DNA of 34,881 nucleotides from Chloracidobacterium sp. UBA3360 (GTDB lineage Bacteria; Acidobacteriota; Blastocatellia; Pyrinomonadales; Pyrinomonadaceae): positions 19,384 to 54,264 of the forward strand of contig DEQS01000103.1 in the NCBI GenBank assembly GCA_002360555.1, given 5' to 3'. Both the position numbers and the translations under genes were made by a program. Below are positions 1 through 7,783 of the stretch, piece after piece. The notes under the pieces were generated by a model that worked only from the letters and a program-made list of their open reading frames with translations, was not told the DNA's origin and made no database searches. The first letter of the stretch is position 1. Every line of letters starts with the position of its first letter.

Positions 1-1536
1 TACGCCGCTCTTGGCGTAGATCAGGCTAAGGACAGCCTGCTCGTGCTGAACGGTTTCAAGGATCGTGATTTCGTCAACCTGGCTTTTGCCGGTGCGATGG
101 CCGGCAAAAATGTCGTGATCGTCATCGAAAAGATGAGCGAGCTCGACCACACGCTGGATATTGCCGCTAAATTTGCCAAGGAGGCCCCCGAAGCTCCACT
201 GCCGATGGTCGGCGTTCGCGTCAAACTTTACTCAAAAGGCTCAGGCAAGTGGGAAAAATCGGGCGGCGAAGCTGCAAAATTTGGCCTGACGACAACCGAG
301 ATTCTCGAAGTCATCCGTCGCCTGCAAGAAGCCGGCCGGATCGACATGCTCAAGCTGCTCCACTTTCATATCGGTTCGCAATTGACCGACATCAAGCGGA
401 TCAAAAATGCGATGAAAGAGGCGGCTCGCACCTACGCAAAGATCGTCAAAATGAACATCCCGATCCAGTATCTCGATGTCGGTGGCGGTATGGCGGTCGA
501 TTATGACGGTTCGCGAACGTCTTTTGAATCATCCGCAAATTACAATGCGCGTGAATTTGCTAATGACGTAATTTACGTAATTAAGACCGTTTGCGACGAT
601 GAAAATGTCGAGCACCCGACCATCATCCAGGAATCCGGCCGCTATCTGTCTGCCTATCACGCGATGCTCGTCACCAACGTCCAGGACGAGATCGAAACGG
701 TCGTCGAAAGCCTGACGGAAATGGAGATGACCAAGGATGATCCGCAGATCGTTCAGGAACTCCATGACCTGCGCGAGACGATCAACGGCAAGAATTATCG
801 TGAGTATTATCACGATGCTCTCGAGAACCGTGACGAGCTTTTCACAATGTTCAATCTCGGACTCATCTCACTCGAAGCTAAGGGAAAAGGCGAGGTGCTT
901 TTTTGGGATATATGCGAAAAAGCAGACCAATTTGCCCAGCAAAAGAAGTATGTCGCGGAGGAATTTGACGAGCTGCGTCAGTTGATGTGCGTCAAATATC
1001 TAGCTAATTTCTCAGTATTTCGCTCGATGCCGGACAACTGGGCTCTCGAACAGCTCTTTCCGATCGTCCCAATACATAAACTCAACAAAAAGCCTTCGGA
1101 ATATGCTACGCTTTGTGATATAACCTGCGATTCCGATGGTATTGTGGACAAATTCGTCGACCTGCACGACGTTAAACCAGTGTTGGAATTGCACACGCTA
1201 GTAAAAGGCGAGTCTTACTATCTGGCGATGATGCTGGTAGGTGCGTATCAGGAAGTTATGGGAAATAACCATAACCTTTTCGGAGTGCCGCACGAGGCTC
1301 ACGTTTTTATTGGCGAGGACGGCTACATAATCAAAAAAGTGGTCTATGGCGCAACGCTCGGCGACGCTGTGGCCTCGGTAAGGTTTGAGCCGGGCCAGTT
1401 GCAGGACACATTTCGACGTGCCGTGCTGCAGCGGATAAAAGAAGGCAAGCTCTCAAATGACGAGGGCAGCAAAGCTATAAGATTTTACGAAGATCAGGTT
1501 GAAAGTTATACGTATTTGACCCCGAACGGCAAATAA
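1..1536 (+). CDS. speA: Biosynthetic arginine decarboxylase SpeA (5' end outside window)
   Basis: PLP-dependent enzyme converting arginine to agmatine, the first step of the ADC route to putrescine. The reading frame is open from base 1 (YAALGVDQAKDSLLVLNGF), so the GTG at 43 is internal and the N-terminus, with the PLP-binding lysine, lies outside the window. About 511 residues are visible, against roughly 630-660 for whole SpeA. Visible family signatures are GSGKWEKSGGEAAKFGL, LLHFHIGSQL, LDVGGGMAVDYDGS and ESGRYLSAYH of the alanine-racemase-like barrel. The C-terminal ITCDSDGIVDKFVDLHDVKP block carries the Cys-Asp-Ser-Asp-Gly active-site motif, followed by GAYQEVMGNNHNLFG. It is followed after 61 bases by the DHS-like gene and then agmatinase, which fits a polyamine operon. 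Identification is secure; only the 5' end is missing. Confidence 0.97.
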   Translation, partial: YAALGVDQAKDSLLVLNGFKDRDFVNLAFAGAMAGKNVVIVIEKMSELDHTLDIAAKFAKEAPEAPLPMVGVRVKLYSKGSGKWEKSGGEAAKFGLTTTEILEVIRRLQEAGRIDMLKLLHFHIGSQLTDIKRIKNAMKEAARTYAKIVKMNIPIQYLDVGGGMAVDYDGSRTSFESSANYNAREFANDVIYVIKTVCDDENVEHPTIIQESGRYLSAYHAMLVTNVQDEIETVVESLTEMEMTKDDPQIVQELHDLRETINGKNYREYYHDALENRDELFTMFNLGLISLEAKGKGEVLFWDICEKADQFAQQKKYVAEEFDELRQLMCVKYLANFSVFRSMPDNWALEQLFPIVPIHKLNKKPSEYATLCDITCDSDGIVDKFVDLHDVKPVLELHTLVKGESYYLAMMLVGAYQEVMGNNHNLFGVPHEAHVFIGEDGYIIKKVVYGATLGDAVASVRFEPGQLQDTFRRAVLQRIKEGKLSNDEGSKAIRFYEDQVESYTYLTPNGK

Positions 1537-1597
1537 AAATAAGTGCCGAAAATCGGTAAATACTCAGTTTAGAATTAAATTTATTGGTGAAAAAACT

Positions 1598-2659
1598 ATG
1601 GTAGCTCAGAAAAAGACAAAAGCCTCAAAATTCTTGACCGTCCCGACGCGGCCGGTCCCTATCGATCGCGATCGTTCGGTAGCAGGGCTTTTGGAGAAAA
1701 TGGAAGGTGCCGGTTTCGGCGCAAAACAATTGGCCGAGGCACATCGCATCTGGTTAGATATGCTCGATGATAATTCGACCATATATCTTTGCGGATCGGG
1801 TAATCTGATCACGTCAGGTATGCGTAGGCTCCTGTCGTACGTGATCAAAAACCGCTTTGTCGATGTCATCGTCGTTTCAGGCACCGTCATCTACAACGAC
1901 ATACACGAAACGCTCGGACGCAATCATTATCAGGCTCATCCGAGCATGAGCGATGAGGAGCTTGATGCTTCGGACGTGATGCGTGTCGGCGATGTGCTCT
2001 CAAACCGGGAGGAATATCAAGAGGCAGACGAATGGATCGGCAGCGTCATTAATCAACTGGAATTGACCCGTCCGTATTCGATCCGCGAGTTCCTGCACTT
2101 GATGGGCCGCGAACTCTCAGAGATCGCTCACGAAGACGGCATCTTGACCTCAGCGTTCAAATCACGCATCCCCGTTTTCTGCCCGGATCTACCGGGTTCG
2201 GAGATCGGTATCGGCATTGCCCGTGCAAAATTTGATAAAAAGATCCAGATATCGCTCGATACGTCGCAAGATGTTCTCGAAATGATGCAGATCGCTCAGC
2301 GGACACGCAACTCGGGCATTATCACGCTTGGCAGCACAGCGAGCCAAGGGATGGTCAATGTCGCCGAGATCGCGTCGTACATCACGCGAACGAATCCGCG
2401 CGGCCATAAATACGCCATTTCGATCGCGACCGACTCAGCACCGCTCGACATCCGTACACCGACGTATGGTGCAAACCACACCTCGATGTTTGGAAAACTG
2501 CTTCGCGGGGCGATCACGGCATACGTTCCGTGCGACCCGTCGATCGCTCTGCCTATGATCATCACCGCACTGTCGCAAACTGCGGCGAAGTTTATGAAGG
2601 GACGCAAACGCCCGTCATTTAGCTTCTCAGGCCGTGATATGAATATTGATGTTCCGTAG
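1598..2659 (+). CDS. Deoxyhypusine synthase-like protein (probable polyamine aminobutyl transferase)
   Basis: 353 residues of the deoxyhypusine synthase (DHS) family. Eukaryotic DHS moves the aminobutyl group of spermidine, using NAD, onto a lysine of eIF5A. Bacteria lack eIF5A, and bacterial homologues are thought to use free amines and make homospermidine or related polyamines. The Rossmann-like NAD-binding part is visible (IYLCGSGNLITSGMRRLL, VDVIVVSGTVIYNDIHETLG, SGIITLGSTASQGMVN). The GANHTSMFGKLLRG segment aligns with the Trp-Gly-Lys catalytic segment of DHS, so K300 is the likely imine-forming lysine. The gene lies between speA and agmatinase, so putrescine would be made by its neighbours. 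The exact product (homospermidine, spermidine or another) cannot be read from the sequence. ATG at 1598; no strong Shine-Dalgarno sequence is visible. Confidence 0.85.
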   Translation: MVAQKKTKASKFLTVPTRPVPIDRDRSVAGLLEKMEGAGFGAKQLAEAHRIWLDMLDDNSTIYLCGSGNLITSGMRRLLSYVIKNRFVDVIVVSGTVIYNDIHETLGRNHYQAHPSMSDEELDASDVMRVGDVLSNREEYQEADEWIGSVINQLELTRPYSIREFLHLMGRELSEIAHEDGILTSAFKSRIPVFCPDLPGSEIGIGIARAKFDKKIQISLDTSQDVLEMMQIAQRTRNSGIITLGSTASQGMVNVAEIASYITRTNPRGHKYAISIATDSAPLDIRTPTYGANHTSMFGKLLRGAITAYVPCDPSIALPMIITALSQTAAKFMKGRKRPSFSFSGRDMNIDVP

Positions 2660-2673
2660 AGAATGCACAGTGA

Positions 2674-2726
2674 AAAATGCACAATGCACAATGAAACTCC
2701 TGCTGTCATTGTGCATTGTGCATTTT
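2674..2726. repeat. Perfect 21-bp inverted repeat between the DHS-like gene and agmatinase
   Basis: Arms 2674-2694 and 2706-2726 are perfectly complementary, with an 11-base loop at 2695-2705. Each arm contains a tandem repeat of a heptamer (TGCACAA on the left). It starts 14 bases after the DHS-like stop codon and ends 19 bases before the agmatinase ATG. There is no T-run of terminator type, so it is more likely an intergenic palindromic repeat or an mRNA processing or stability hairpin. Confidence 0.9.
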
Positions 2727-2745
2727 GAATTACATTATTGAAGAA

Positions 2746-3651
2746 ATGTCTGAATCCGATTCATTACCAATGAACTTCGGCGGTATCGACGAAGAGCGTT
2801 ATTCAAATTTTGATGACGCCCGAGTATTGATACTGCCTGTTTCGTATGAGGGGACCGTCTCGTATGGCACCGGAACAGGAGCGGGGGCGATGGCGATAGT
2901 TGATGCTTCGCGAAACATGGAGCTTTATGAAGAGGAAACAGATGCTGAGGTGTATAAGATCGGCATTCACACGCTGCCCGAATTTACGCCGCGTGAAACG
3001 CCCGCCGAAATGATGTCCGACCTTTACGGTTATTCGAAACGGATGATCGAGGCAGGCAAGTTTCTGTGTATGATCGGCGGTGAACACTCGGTTTCGGCCC
3101 CGATAATCCAGGCTCACAACGAAAAATACGACAATTTGAGCGTTCTCCAGATCGACGCTCACGCGGACCTTCGCGATGAATATGACGGCACTCCGCATTC
3201 CCATGCGTCGATCATGGCCCGCGTCGTCAAAGATATGCGGATCCCGTCGGTGCAGGTCGGAATTCGGTCAATATCTGGCGACGAAGCTCGATCTCTGAAA
3301 GAAGGCTTACCTACTAAAATATTCTGGGCACGGGATATAGCCGGTAAAACAGACTGGATCGATGAGGCGATTGACGGCCTTACAGAAAATGTCTATTTAA
3401 CCATCGATATTGATGGCCTCGACCCGAGTATAGTACCCACGACAGGCACGCCGGAACCGGGTGGTTTAGGTTGGTATGAAACTTTAACTCTTATCCGTAA
3501 ACTCGCTGAAAAAAAAAAGGTTGTCGGAATGGACCTAGTTGAGTATTCGTACTTTGAAAATTACGATTCTCCCGCGTTTCTCTGCTCAAAACTCGTCTAT
3601 AAATCGCTGGCTTATATATTCGAAAAAGACGCGCCAAAGATCTCCGGCTAA
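2746..3651 (+). CDS. speB: Agmatinase (ureohydrolase family)
   Basis: Mn-dependent hydrolase giving putrescine and urea from agmatine, the product of the neighbouring SpeA. The frame is open from a TTG at 2716, but that codon lies inside the right arm of an inverted repeat. The ATG at 2746 gives a normal 301-residue ureohydrolase and is preferred. Metal ligands typical of the family are present: H114 (GGEHSVS), D137, H139 and D141 (IDAHADLRDEYDG), and D221 and D223 (TIDIDGLDPSIVPTTGTPEPGGL). The family also includes arginase, guanidinobutyrase and formiminoglutamase. The speA neighbour makes agmatinase the best assignment. Confidence 0.93.
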   Translation: MSESDSLPMNFGGIDEERYSNFDDARVLILPVSYEGTVSYGTGTGAGAMAIVDASRNMELYEEETDAEVYKIGIHTLPEFTPRETPAEMMSDLYGYSKRMIEAGKFLCMIGGEHSVSAPIIQAHNEKYDNLSVLQIDAHADLRDEYDGTPHSHASIMARVVKDMRIPSVQVGIRSISGDEARSLKEGLPTKIFWARDIAGKTDWIDEAIDGLTENVYLTIDIDGLDPSIVPTTGTPEPGGLGWYETLTLIRKLAEKKKVVGMDLVEYSYFENYDSPAFLCSKLVYKSLAYIFEKDAPKISG

Positions 3652-3662
3652 GCGCCAAAAGT

Positions 3663-3683
3663 TTGTTCAATATCTGTGAACAA
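3663..3683. promoter_or_regulatory. 7-bp inverted repeat upstream of htrA (possible operator)
   Basis: TTGTTCA at 3663-3669 and TGAACAA at 3677-3683 are a perfect inverted pair separated by seven bases, a span typical of a dimeric repressor site. It lies 12 bases after the agmatinase stop and about 95 bases before the htrA ATG. No T-run follows, so a terminator is less likely. Function is inferred from position only. Confidence 0.35.
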
Positions 3684-3777
3684 GTCGCCCCTGTTTATCG
3701 TAAAATAATCAATATTGCGGGCCTTAAACAAGGTCCGCCAGAACTAATTCAAACTGAGTCATTTGGAGTATTCTTTG

Positions 3778-5256
3778 ATGTTTAATAAGAAACTTTTAGT
3801 TATCGCACTTATCACCACCGTATCCTCTATCTCAGGCTGCAAAGCCGGTCTTTTTGGTGGCACTGAGGCCGCTCCGGCACCGCAACCGCCGCCGGCACCA
3901 GTCGTGGTTGACGGCATGCGGACATCGTATGCTGATGTTGTTGAGAAAACGTCTCCCGCAGTCGTTCGTATCGAGGCTGCTCATAAAGAAAAAGCGACCC
4001 CACAGGGACAAAATCCGACTGCGGACGATTTTTTTAAGCAATTTCAGGCACCGCAGCAAAACCGCCGTCCCCAGATCGAGCGTGGGCTTGGCTCGGGTGT
4101 GATAGTTAATGCAAACGGCACGATCCTGACTAATAATCACGTCGTCGAAGGTGCTGATAAGATCACTGTCGCGATGAGCGATAACAAGACCTACGATGCA
4201 AAGATCATCGGGACGGATGAACCGAGCGACCTTGCGGTAATCAAGATCGAGGCCGAAAATCTTCCCTTCCTCACACTTGGCAATTCTGACAGCGTCCGCA
4301 TCGGCGATATAGTACTGGCGATCGGCAATCCGCTTGGTATCGGACAGTCTGTAACATCGGGCATTATCTCGGCAAAAGGCCGCAGAACCGGCCTAAGCGA
4401 CGGCAGTTTTGAGGATTTTCTACAGACTGACGCTCCTATCAATCGCGGTAATTCGGGCGGTGCACTCGTAAATCTTAGCGGCGAACTCATTGGCATAAAC
4501 TCACAGATCCTATCCGGCGGCGCAGGGGGCGGCAATATTGGTATCGCGTTTTCGATACCGTCAAATATGGCTAAATCCGTCATGGAACAGCTTGTCAAAG
4601 ACGGCAAGGTCCATCGCGGAATGCTTGGCGTCAATATCCAGAACATAACCGACGACACGGCCAAAGCTCTTGAGATAAAGGATAAGAATGGCGTACTCGT
4701 AAGCAATGTCAAAACAGGCAGTGCTGCTGATAAAGCGGGCGTTAAACGCGGCGACATCATCATCGCGATCAACGGCGAAAAGATCGAGGACAGCAACACT
4801 TTGCGAAATAAGGTTGCGGGCACAGCTCCGGGCACGACGATCAAGCTGACGGTCGTTCGGGACGGCAAGGAAATCGAGCTATCAGCGACATTGGACGAAT
4901 TCACGGCGAGCGACGCCAAAACCGACGGCCCCGGTAAGGGCGACGATGACAAGGGCGGAGCCGAAAAACAAAGCGGCAAGCTCGGCGTGGGCCTGGAACC
5001 GGTTACACCCGCGATCGCAAAGCAGCTCGGCCTCGATTCTGACAAAGAAGGCATGGTCGTGACCGAGGTAGATCCGAGCGGCCCGGCGGCCGAAGAGGGC
5101 GTTTCACGCGGCGATGTCATCCTCGAGATCAATAAAAAGGCCGTAAATTCAGTTGCGGACGTTCAGGCGGCATTGAGTGCGTCGGGTGACAAACCGGTAC
5201 TTTTACTGATATCACGTCGCGGACAGACCATTTATTTGACCATTAAGCCTGAATAA
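3778..5256 (+). CDS. HtrA/DegP-type serine protease, lipoprotein
   Basis: Envelope quality-control protease of the trypsin/PDZ (S1C) family, 492 residues from the ATG at 3778. A GGAG at 3765-3768 sits nine bases upstream, which favours this start over the in-frame TTG at 3763. The N-terminus is a lipoprotein signal ending in the lipobox ISG|C, so the enzyme is probably anchored in a membrane facing the periplasm. A Pro/Ala linker follows. The protease domain has the full triad: H121 (TNNHVVEG), D151 (SDLAVIKIE) and S226 (RGNSGGALVN). Two PDZ domains follow (about residues 275-365 and 400-490), separated by a Lys/Asp/Gly-rich linker around residues 375-400. DegP, DegQ and DegS-like types cannot be told apart here. 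It is probably a single-gene unit, with a weak promoter for the next gene inside its 3' end. Confidence 0.94.
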   Translation: MFNKKLLVIALITTVSSISGCKAGLFGGTEAAPAPQPPPAPVVVDGMRTSYADVVEKTSPAVVRIEAAHKEKATPQGQNPTADDFFKQFQAPQQNRRPQIERGLGSGVIVNANGTILTNNHVVEGADKITVAMSDNKTYDAKIIGTDEPSDLAVIKIEAENLPFLTLGNSDSVRIGDIVLAIGNPLGIGQSVTSGIISAKGRRTGLSDGSFEDFLQTDAPINRGNSGGALVNLSGELIGINSQILSGGAGGGNIGIAFSIPSNMAKSVMEQLVKDGKVHRGMLGVNIQNITDDTAKALEIKDKNGVLVSNVKTGSAADKAGVKRGDIIIAINGEKIEDSNTLRNKVAGTAPGTTIKLTVVRDGKEIELSATLDEFTASDAKTDGPGKGDDDKGGAEKQSGKLGVGLEPVTPAIAKQLGLDSDKEGMVVTEVDPSGPAAEEGVSRGDVILEINKKAVNSVADVQAALSASGDKPVLLLISRRGQTIYLTIKPE

Positions 5257-5264
5257 TTTCTGAT
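5236..5264 (+). promoter_or_regulatory. Candidate sigma70 promoter for the membrane protein gene at 5287
   Basis: TTGACC at 5236-5241 (5 of 6 to the -35 consensus) and TCTGAT at 5259-5264 (4 of 6 to -10) are separated by 17 bases. It overlaps the last codons of htrA and would start transcription about 15 bases before the next ATG. Confidence 0.35.
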
Positions 5265-5286
5265 TCCGTGTTATAAAGCTTGGTAT

Positions 5287-5790
5287 ATGTGGAGCAAAAT
5301 ATACCTAGCAATCCTGGCCGTCGCGTGTCTCGTGATGGCCTTTTTTACTTTTTATTCGTGGAGTTGGCTGCAAAGCATTGGCCTACCGGCCGCTGCGGTC
5401 GCTGGATATGAATACCACTCTGGCTTGGCATGGCCCGTATTATGGATCGCCACCATCGCTCTGTTGGTGCTTGGCAATGCTGTCCTGTGGGCCAGCGAGC
5501 GGGCATGGGCGATGTGGGTGACGTTTCTCTATTTTTCTGTCTTTGTCATCATCCGCTATTTTTGGCTCGATCAGGCGTTTTTTCAGTTCAAAAAGACAAA
5601 CGGCCTTTTTGACGGCAGTTTTTCGATCGCTCCGCTCATGGCGGTCATTTTGGTCGTGATCATGGCGGCGATAGTGTTTTTTGACCAGTTTATCGTGCTC
5701 CGGTTGCGGGCAAAAACATATCCCACGGCCGCTCAGAACGATGAACCCGCGGAATCAAACGAAGAAGAAAAGGCCTCCGATCCTGAATGA
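5287..5790 (+). CDS. Small four-helix integral membrane protein, function unknown
   Basis: 167 residues from the ATG at 5287. Four hydrophobic segments are visible at about residues 4-25, 48-68, 73-93 and 110-134, rich in Trp and Tyr. A charged tail (about residues 140-167, with DEPAESNEEEKASDPE) is predicted to be cytoplasmic. I do not recognise the family. The gene follows htrA by 30 bases and its 3' end is built into a terminator hairpin. A function in the envelope cannot be inferred beyond location. Confidence 0.75.
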   Translation: MWSKIYLAILAVACLVMAFFTFYSWSWLQSIGLPAAAVAGYEYHSGLAWPVLWIATIALLVLGNAVLWASERAWAMWVTFLYFSVFVIIRYFWLDQAFFQFKKTNGLFDGSFSIAPLMAVILVVIMAAIVFFDQFIVLRLRAKTYPTAAQNDEPAESNEEEKASDPE

Positions 5791-5804
5791 TCGAAAGCCT
5801 TTTT
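5768..5804 (+). terminator. Rho-independent terminator, possibly bidirectional
   Basis: AAAAGGC (5768-5774) pairs with GCCTTTT (5797-5803). Inside this, CGATC (5778-5782) pairs with GATCG (5789-5793) around a six-base loop, and a T-run follows. It overlaps the stop codon of the membrane protein gene. Read on the minus strand it also has flanking T-rich sequence, so it may end the tRNA-Pro transcript as well. Confidence 0.75.
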
Positions 5805-5810
5805 CCTATT

Positions 5811-5887
5811 TGGTCGGGACGACAAGATTTGAACTTGCGACCTCTCGCACCCCAAGCGAACGCGCTACCAGACTGCGCTACGTCCCG
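5811..5887 (-). tRNA. tRNA-Pro (anticodon GGG)
   Basis: Read on the minus strand, the acceptor CGGGACG pairs with CGTCCCG, followed by discriminator A and an encoded CCA (5811-5813). The D-arm is of the form GCGCAGTCTGGTAGCGC. The anticodon stem TTCGC/GCGAG encloses the loop TTGGGGT, giving anticodon GGG. The T-arm has the GTTCAAATC-type loop. Length is 77 bases including CCA. All four stems pair normally. Confidence 0.95.
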
Positions 5888-5902
5888 AAAAACCGAATTC
5901 TA

Positions 5903-5931
5903 AGAGTAATTTTACGGCGGGAGATTGTCAA
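5903..5931 (-). promoter_or_regulatory. Promoter of tRNA-Pro
   Basis: On the minus strand a perfect TTGACA -35 (5926-5931) is separated by 17 bases from TACTCT (5903-5908). This puts the start about 8-10 bases before the mature tRNA 5' end at 5887. Confidence 0.65.
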
Positions 5932-5941
5932 ACCTGAGGGT

Positions 5942-6418
5942 TTATTGTGAAGCTCTCGGCTTGTTTAACATTTCACGCAGTTCGAGCAGGTGTGCGGCAA
6001 GCAATTTCAGTGCGTCGCGTTGATCACCTGAAAATTCTGCTGCCGTAGCCACCTGTCTTGGCGTTGGCTCGAAATCAAATAAAGTCGGGGCTTGCGGGTC
6101 TTCGGTTCGCGTTGCCGTGATCGGAGTTGTTTCGAGGACCGGTTTTGGTTTGTTTCCCTCGCGAGCTTCGCTTTGGAGCTTTTTACGGGCTCCGGCGATG
6201 GTAAACATCTCGTTGTAAAGCAGTTGTTTGATACGCAAAGCGATCTCTACATCTCGCCGACGATAGCTGCGTTGGCCTGATTTATTCTTTTGCGGTGACA
6301 GCACCGAAAACTCGGTTTCCCAATATCTCAGGACATGCGCCTGGACGCCGACGAGGTCGCAGACCTCACCAATTTTGAAGTAGATTTTCTCAGGTATTAC
6401 AACAGGTTCTTGTGCCAT
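5942..6418 (-). CDS. MerR-family transcriptional regulator
   Basis: 158 residues. The N-terminal winged-helix MerR DNA-binding domain covers about residues 11-80: KIGEVCDLVGVQAHVLRYWE is the helix-turn-helix, and SGQRSYRRRDVEIALRIKQLLYNEMFTIAGARKKL the wing and following helices. A low-complexity Pro/Thr-rich linker and a short C-terminal helix (DALKLLAAHLLELREML) follow. There is no Cys-rich metal-binding or large effector domain, so the signal sensed is unknown. MerR proteins of this short type are common in single copy in many phyla. It is divergent from thiL across an 85-base gap, but regulation of thiL is only a possibility. Confidence 0.85.
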   Translation of the reverse strand: MAQEPVVIPEKIYFKIGEVCDLVGVQAHVLRYWETEFSVLSPQKNKSGQRSYRRRDVEIALRIKQLLYNEMFTIAGARKKLQSEAREGNKPKPVLETTPITATRTEDPQAPTLFDFEPTPRQVATAAEFSGDQRDALKLLAAHLLELREMLNKPRASQ

Positions 6419-6503
6419 CGTGCGTCAGGGTGTGTTAAAGTTTCTTGTAAGTCAGTAGCGGTTATTCTATGCATTTAGGGCACTTGTGTCAACAGCAATT
6501 TGT

Positions 6504-7460
6504 ATGGTGAGCGAATTTGAGTTTATCCACCGCATTAAGTCCAAATACGCCCTGCACCGCATCGGCGACGACTGTGCCATCCTGCCAAAAGACGCCGAGT
6601 CCGATCTGCTTGTCACCGCAGATATGTTGGTCGAAGATATCGATTTCCGCCTCGACTGGACCACACCCGAATTCCTAGGCCACAAATCCCTAGCAGTTTC
6701 CCTTTCTGACATTGCCGCCATGGGCGGAACGCCGAAATGGGCAATGCTGACCATCGGAATCCCGCAACATCTCTGGAACACTGATTTTATCGGTAGATTT
6801 TACGCAGGGTGGTTTGCTCTCGCTACTGAATTTGTCGTTGAACTTGTTGGCGGTGACCTGTCAAAAGTACCGGATAAACTCGTTATCGACTCGATCGTTG
6901 GCGGCGAATGTGCGAAAGGCAAAGCAGTCCTGCGTTCGACCGCAAAACCCGGGGATGCGATATTTGTGGCAGGTACACTTGGCGGAGCGGCGGGCGGGCT
7001 ACGATTGCTTCAAAATGGTATCCGTTTTGATGATTCCCTGCCTCTTGAGCAGCGTGATCTCATTCTAAAACAGCTTCAACCGCGACCTCAACTCACTCTA
7101 TCTAAAGCGTTGATAACATTAGATATCACTACATCAATGTTAGATGTCAGCGATGGGCTATCTTCTGATTTAGCACATGTATGCTCGGCGAGTGGAGTTG
7201 GCGCGTCGATCGATCAGTCACGCCTTCCGATCGAGCCATATTTGGCATCGAATTTCAGCTTCGACGAGTGCCTCGACATGGCGATAAATGGCGGCGAGGA
7301 TCTAGGGCTGCTTTTTACCGTGGATGAAAAAAATATTTCGCTGATAGATTCGATGCCTGTAACAAGGATTGGTAGTATCACCGCAAACGCTGGCATTATT
7401 GAACTTAACCACGATGGCAAGACTACGATTCTAAAGCCAAAAGGCTACCGTCATTTCTAG
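6504..7460 (+). CDS. thiL: Thiamine-monophosphate kinase ThiL
   Basis: Phosphorylates thiamine monophosphate to the active cofactor thiamine diphosphate, using ATP; a member of the PurM/ThiL ATP-binding superfamily. The frame is open from a GTG at 6486, but the ATG at 6504 gives the family-typical start MVSEFEFIHRI and is preferred (318 residues). Motifs seen: IGDDCAIL near residues 20-27, TADMLVEDIDF, the HKSLAVSLSDIAAMGGTPKWAML block, VVGGDLSK-like ELVGGDLSKVP, LDVSDGLSSDL and NGGEDLGLLF. Full length. It stands alone on the plus strand. Thiamine diphosphate is the cofactor of the pyruvate dehydrogenase E1 encoded further along, but the two loci are not linked in one operon. Confidence 0.93.
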   Translation: MVSEFEFIHRIKSKYALHRIGDDCAILPKDAESDLLVTADMLVEDIDFRLDWTTPEFLGHKSLAVSLSDIAAMGGTPKWAMLTIGIPQHLWNTDFIGRFYAGWFALATEFVVELVGGDLSKVPDKLVIDSIVGGECAKGKAVLRSTAKPGDAIFVAGTLGGAAGGLRLLQNGIRFDDSLPLEQRDLILKQLQPRPQLTLSKALITLDITTSMLDVSDGLSSDLAHVCSASGVGASIDQSRLPIEPYLASNFSFDECLDMAINGGEDLGLLFTVDEKNISLIDSMPVTRIGSITANAGIIELNHDGKTTILKPKGYRHF

Positions 7461-7499
7461 GGAATTCCCCTTCAAAACAAAAAAAACTCAAAAAATTGC

Positions 7500-7529
7500 T
7501 TGACAAGTATTTTTGACCTGTGTCAATAT
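7500..7529 (+). promoter_or_regulatory. Promoter with overlapping operator-like palindrome
   Basis: A perfect TTGACA lies at 7500-7505, with a poor -10 match 17-18 bases later (TCAATA/CAATAT near 7523-7529). Between them TTGAC (7513-7517) and GTCAA (7522-7526) form an inverted repeat with a four-base spacer, placed where a repressor would block polymerase. A second small palindrome, CCTCG/CGAGG, follows at 7538-7552. Confidence 0.5.
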
Positions 7530-7574
7530 TGCGACTTCCTCGAAATGCGAGGGTATATTTTTGGAGATAATTTG

Positions 7575-7712
7575 ATGCTACGAAATTTAGAACATAGATC
7601 TGCGGTAATTTCGGTCCAATGCGACCGAATGGCAATGCTGTGTCTCTGTATGGATAGCATGAATAATCAGGCCAAACCGACGGGTACAACCTGTCGTCAA
7701 CAACTAGATTGA
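7575..7712 (+). CDS. 45-residue Met/Cys-rich peptide (possible leader peptide)
   Basis: Short ORF starting at the ATG at 7575, with GGAG at 7563-7566 eight bases upstream. The open frame that runs back to 7500 starts at the -35 box and is not used. The peptide has no signal sequence or transmembrane segment. Residues 16-29 (CDRMAMLCLCMDSM) contain three Cys and four Met, seven of fourteen positions, a density seen in attenuator leader peptides that sense amino-acid supply. The ORF is followed six bases later by a strong hairpin and then by a terminator, with no same-strand gene beyond. It could instead be a small free-acting peptide or the coding part of a regulatory RNA. No family recognised. 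Confidence 0.5.
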   Translation: MLRNLEHRSAVISVQCDRMAMLCLCMDSMNNQAKPTGTTCRQQLD

Positions 7713-7717
7713 TACTG

Positions 7718-7740
7718 CGGGAGCGGCTTTCCCGCTCCCG
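7718..7740 (+). promoter_or_regulatory. GC-rich hairpin after the small Met/Cys ORF
   Basis: CGGGAGCGG (7718-7726) and CCGCTCCCG (7732-7740) form a perfect 9-bp stem with a five-base loop. It has no T-run, so it is not a normal terminator. Its arms share GGAGCGG/CCGCTCC with the next hairpin at 7784-7832, so the two can pair with each other in an alternative fold. Confidence 0.7.
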
Positions 7741-7783
7741 AAACATCGAAAGAACGGCACGACACTGTTCGCAACAAGTTTTT

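Noticed and set aside
2296..2709. Minus-strand ORF of 137 codons opposite the DHS-like gene
   Set aside because: It begins inside the 21-bp inverted repeat and runs antisense to the catalytic lysine region of the DHS-like protein.
4191..5132. Minus-strand ORF of 313 codons opposite htrA
   Set aside because: It is antisense to well-conserved protease and PDZ coding sequence, and its Ser/Pro/Leu-rich product matches no family; a codon-bias shadow.
5681..5950. Plus-strand ORF of 89 codons
   Set aside because: It runs across the tRNA-Pro gene and its promoter; the GTTRFELATSRTPSERATRLR stretch is the antisense of the tRNA.
7460..7469. GGGAATTCCC palindrome right after thiL
   Set aside because: Ten bases only with no T-run; too short to call a terminator or operator on its own.
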